From Methylobacterium marchantiae (GTDB lineage: Bacteria; Pseudomonadota; Alphaproteobacteria; Rhizobiales; Beijerinckiaceae): a DNA stretch of 64,000 bases. Within the stretch, counting starts at the first letter, position 1. The number at the start of each line of letters is the position of its first letter. Below are positions 62,360 through 64,000 of the stretch, piece after piece. The DNA is taken from assembly GCF_022179405.1 (NCBI RefSeq), contig NZ_BPQT01000020.1, positions 1 to 64,000 of the forward strand. The letters are read 5' to 3'. Below the pieces are notes generated by a model, which did not search any database, was not told the DNA's origin, and was given only the letters and a program-made list of their open reading frames with translations. The position numbers and the translations under genes were made by a program.

Positions 62360-62629
62360 ATGACCAGGCAATTGAATATTCGCAGCGACGAGGCCCATGC
62401 CCTGGCCTCGGACATCGCCGAACGCCTCGACACCAGCGTGACAGACGTCGTTCTGCAGGCCCTGCGGGAGTTCGGGGCGAAGCTCACGCCACGTGATGAG
62501 CTCACGCCGAGCCAACAGGCGGAATTCGAGGCGCTCCGGGCTCTGGCAAAGAAAGCTTCGGCCAACAAACGGCCGGGTGCCACCTCCGATCACCGGGATA
62601 TGTACGACGCTTTCGGCCTGCCCATATGA
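62360..62629 (+). CDS. vapB: VapB-type antitoxin
   Basis: An 89-residue antitoxin. The N-terminal DNA-binding segment MTRQLNIRSDEAHALASDIAERLDTSVTDVVLQALREF is the VapB/PSK-like ribbon-helix-helix style (key parts LNIRSDEAH and SVTDVVLQALREF). The C-terminal part would wrap around VapC. The ATG at 62360 is chosen. Its stop overlaps the vapC start (ATGA at 62626-62629), the usual TA coupling. It sits in the middle of the obgE-proB stretch. Confidence 0.88.
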   Translation: MTRQLNIRSDEAHALASDIAERLDTSVTDVVLQALREFGAKLTPRDELTPSQQAEFEALRALAKKASANKRPGATSDHRDMYDAFGLPI

Positions 62630-63027
62630 CCGTCCTCGACACCTCGGCGATCGTGGCCATCGCCTTGTGCGAACCCGAGGAGTGGGACTTCAACCGCCTC
62701 ATCGCGAGTCGCAAGGCGGTGGTCGGGGCTCCGACCCTGGTCGAGGCCCGCATGGTTCTCGACTCGCGAATCCCGGACGAGGTGGTGAACTTTCTCGACG
62801 GCCTGACGAGCCGTCCGGCGATCACCGTGCTCGGCTTCGATGCGGAGATGCATGAACTCGCTTGTGACGCCTTCGCCCGCTTCGGCAAGGGGCGCGGTCA
62901 TCCGGCCCGGCTCAACTTCGGCGACTGCCTGTCGTATGCGGTGGCAAGGCACACCAAGCTCCCGCTTCTGTTCAAGGGCGATGATTTCGGACGAACCGAC
63001 ATCACGTCCGCATGGCCCCTGACGTGA
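62626..63027 (+). CDS. vapC: VapC-type PIN-domain ribonuclease toxin
   Basis: A 133-residue PIN-domain toxin, predicted to cleave tRNA or rRNA. The acidic residues of the active site are present: Asp5 (LDTSAI), Glu40 (TLVEARM), Asp100 (NFGDCLSYA), and Asp119/Asp120 or Asp125 in the tail. It overlaps vapB at the start and proB at the end (TGATG at 63025-63029), which suggests translational coupling of a toxin with the first proline-synthesis enzyme. Confidence 0.9.
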   Translation: MTVLDTSAIVAIALCEPEEWDFNRLIASRKAVVGAPTLVEARMVLDSRIPDEVVNFLDGLTSRPAITVLGFDAEMHELACDAFARFGKGRGHPARLNFGDCLSYAVARHTKLPLLFKGDDFGRTDITSAWPLT

Positions 63028-64000
63028 TGATCCCCTCGCTTCAAGATTTCCGCCGCGTCGTCATCAAGGTCGGCTCCGCGCTCCTCGTCGATCGTTCGCG
63101 CGGGCGGTTGCGCCATGCCTGGCTCGCGGCCCTCGTCGAGGACATCGCCGACCTGCATGCGCGCGGCGTCGATGTCCTCGTGGTCTCGTCCGGCGCCATC
63201 GCCCTCGGGCGGACGGTGCTCGGCTACCCGCCCGGCACGCTCCGGCTGGAGGAGAGCCAGGCCGCCGCGGCGGTGGGGCAGATCGCGCTCGCGCGCTACT
63301 GGGCCGAGGCGCTCGGCCATCACGGCATCGCCGCCGGCCAGATCCTGGTGACGCCGCAGGACACCGAGGAGCGCCGCCGCTACCTCAACGCCCGCGCGAC
63401 GGTGCTGAAGCTCCTCGAAGTCCGCGCCGTCCCGGTGGTCAACGAGAACGACACGGTCGCCACCAGCGAGATCCGCTACGGCGACAACGACCGGCTCGCC
63501 GCCCGCGTCGCCACCATGATCGGCGCCGACGTGCTGGTGCTGTTCTCGGATATCGACGGGCTCTACACGGCGCCCCCCGCCAGCGACCCGCAGGCGCGGC
63601 ATCTGCCCCTCATCGAGCGGATCACCCCGGAGATCGAGGCCATGGCCGGAGGGCCGGCCTCCGAACTCTCGCGCGGCGGCATGCGGACCAAGGTCGAGGC
63701 GGGCAAGATCGCCGCGAGCGGCGGGACGCACATGATCATCGCCGACGGGCGCGAGAAGAACCCCCTGCACGCCATCCTCCAGGGCGGGCGCTGCACTTGG
63801 TTCCTGTCGGGCTCGAACCCCGTCGCCGCGCGCAAGGCCTGGATCGCCGGCTCGCTGGAGCCGCGCGGCATCCTCGTGGTCGATGCCGGTGCGGCCCGTG
63901 CGTTGCAGGGCGGCGCGAGCCTGCTTCCGGTCGGCGTCACCGGGATCGAGGGAAGCTTCGGGCGCGGGGATGCGGTGGTCATCCGGGACGTGCAGGGCCA
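63027..64000 (+). CDS. proB: Glutamate 5-kinase ProB (partial, runs off the window)
   Basis: The first 324 residues of glutamate 5-kinase, which makes gamma-glutamyl phosphate in proline synthesis. The amino-acid kinase fold shows [12 protein letters not shown] at the start, [41 protein letters not shown], and [13 protein letters not shown]. The PUA domain begins near [15 protein letters not shown] at the right end. The start is the ATG at 63027, overlapping the vapC stop; obgE-(vapBC)-proB order is normal apart from the TA insertion. The 3' end is outside the window. Confidence 0.95.
   Translation, partial: MIPSLQDFRRVVIKVGSALLVDRSRGRLRHAWLAALVEDIADLHARGVDVLVVSSGAIALGRTVLGYPPGTLRLEESQAAAAVGQIALARYWAEALGHHGIAAGQILVTPQDTEERRRYLNARATVLKLLEVRAVPVVNENDTVATSEIRYGDNDRLAARVATMIGADVLVLFSDIDGLYTAPPASDPQARHLPLIERITPEIEAMAGGPASELSRGGMRTKVEAGKIAASGGTHMIIADGREKNPLHAILQGGRCTWFLSGSNPVAARKAWIAGSLEPRGILVVDAGAARALQGGASLLPVGVTGIEGSFGRGDAVVIRDVQG

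Overview
GC-rich, tightly packed chromosome of an alphaproteobacterium, most likely from the Methylobacteriaceae (Methylobacterium/Methylorubrum). Supporting evidence is the aerobic cobaltochelatase genes cobS and cobT, a large Suv3-like helicase beside fdxA, a CarD regulator, RpoH, the chvI-chvG-hprK-EIIA-HPr block, the small subunit of methylmalonyl-CoA mutase, and overall codon use. The genus is an inference. Most of the window is conserved housekeeping DNA, broken by a few accessory insertions.

Region by region. 1-0.8 kb: a broken tyrosine integrase and a 3' fragment of a tRNA-Phe gene, which looks like the right edge of an integrated element. 1.1-12.3 kb: a small secreted protein, tRNA-Pro(CGG), a phosphopantetheinyl transferase, rpoH, carD, fdxA, an S4 protein, a 1145-residue helicase, envelope proteins and rpmB. 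12.4-14.5 kb: a permease, a DUF1348 protein and a TetR regulator with a 16-bp palindromic operator. 14.5-16.6 kb: two BLUF blue-light proteins around a cobalamin-binding protein, which looks like the photoreceptor-antirepressor AppA split into separate genes. 16.8-21.1 kb: cobT, a DUF29 gene, cobS and a J-domain gene, followed by bolA and arfB. 21.9-27.2 kb: a DUF1275 protein, a methyltransferase, and an overlapping exonuclease - ATP-dependent ligase - yjbQ operon.

27.0-29.2 kb is the clearest accessory insertion. The last 167 bp of yjbQ are repeated about 2 kb downstream, and between the copies lie two AT-rich, translationally coupled genes for unrecognised membrane proteins. 29.3-35.7 kb: an inverted repeat, a receiver-domain remnant, a chemotaxis receptor, queC-queD-queE and a hipBA-type module. 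36.2-40.0 kb: a D,D-carboxypeptidase, a CobW-type GTPase, a tandem-repeat cluster and a protein of unknown function. 40.0-44.2 kb: the nitrogen-PTS and two-component block, running chvI to HPr on the minus strand. 44.5-54.9 kb: a HugZ-like protein, lepA, two small secreted proteins, methylmalonyl-CoA mutase small subunit, uppP, a GST, queG and an epimerase-like protein. 55.0-59.8 kb: a second cluster of the same tandem repeat, an OlsB-like acyltransferase, a small DUF protein, a HerA-like ATPase and a helix-turn-helix protein. 59.9-64.0 kb: rplU, rpmA, a secreted protein, obgE, a vapBC pair and the start of proB.

Functional threads. Cobalamin recurs: cobaltochelatase, a B12-type light-sensor candidate, methylmalonyl-CoA mutase and B12-dependent QueG. 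Queuosine genes sit at two loci (queCDE and queG). The PTS-Ntr block probably joins phosphoryl signalling to the ChvG/ChvI envelope response. Two toxin-antitoxin-type modules (hipBA and vapBC) are present. The two most novel-looking features are the split BLUF/B12 cluster and the AT-rich insertion at the 3' end of yjbQ.
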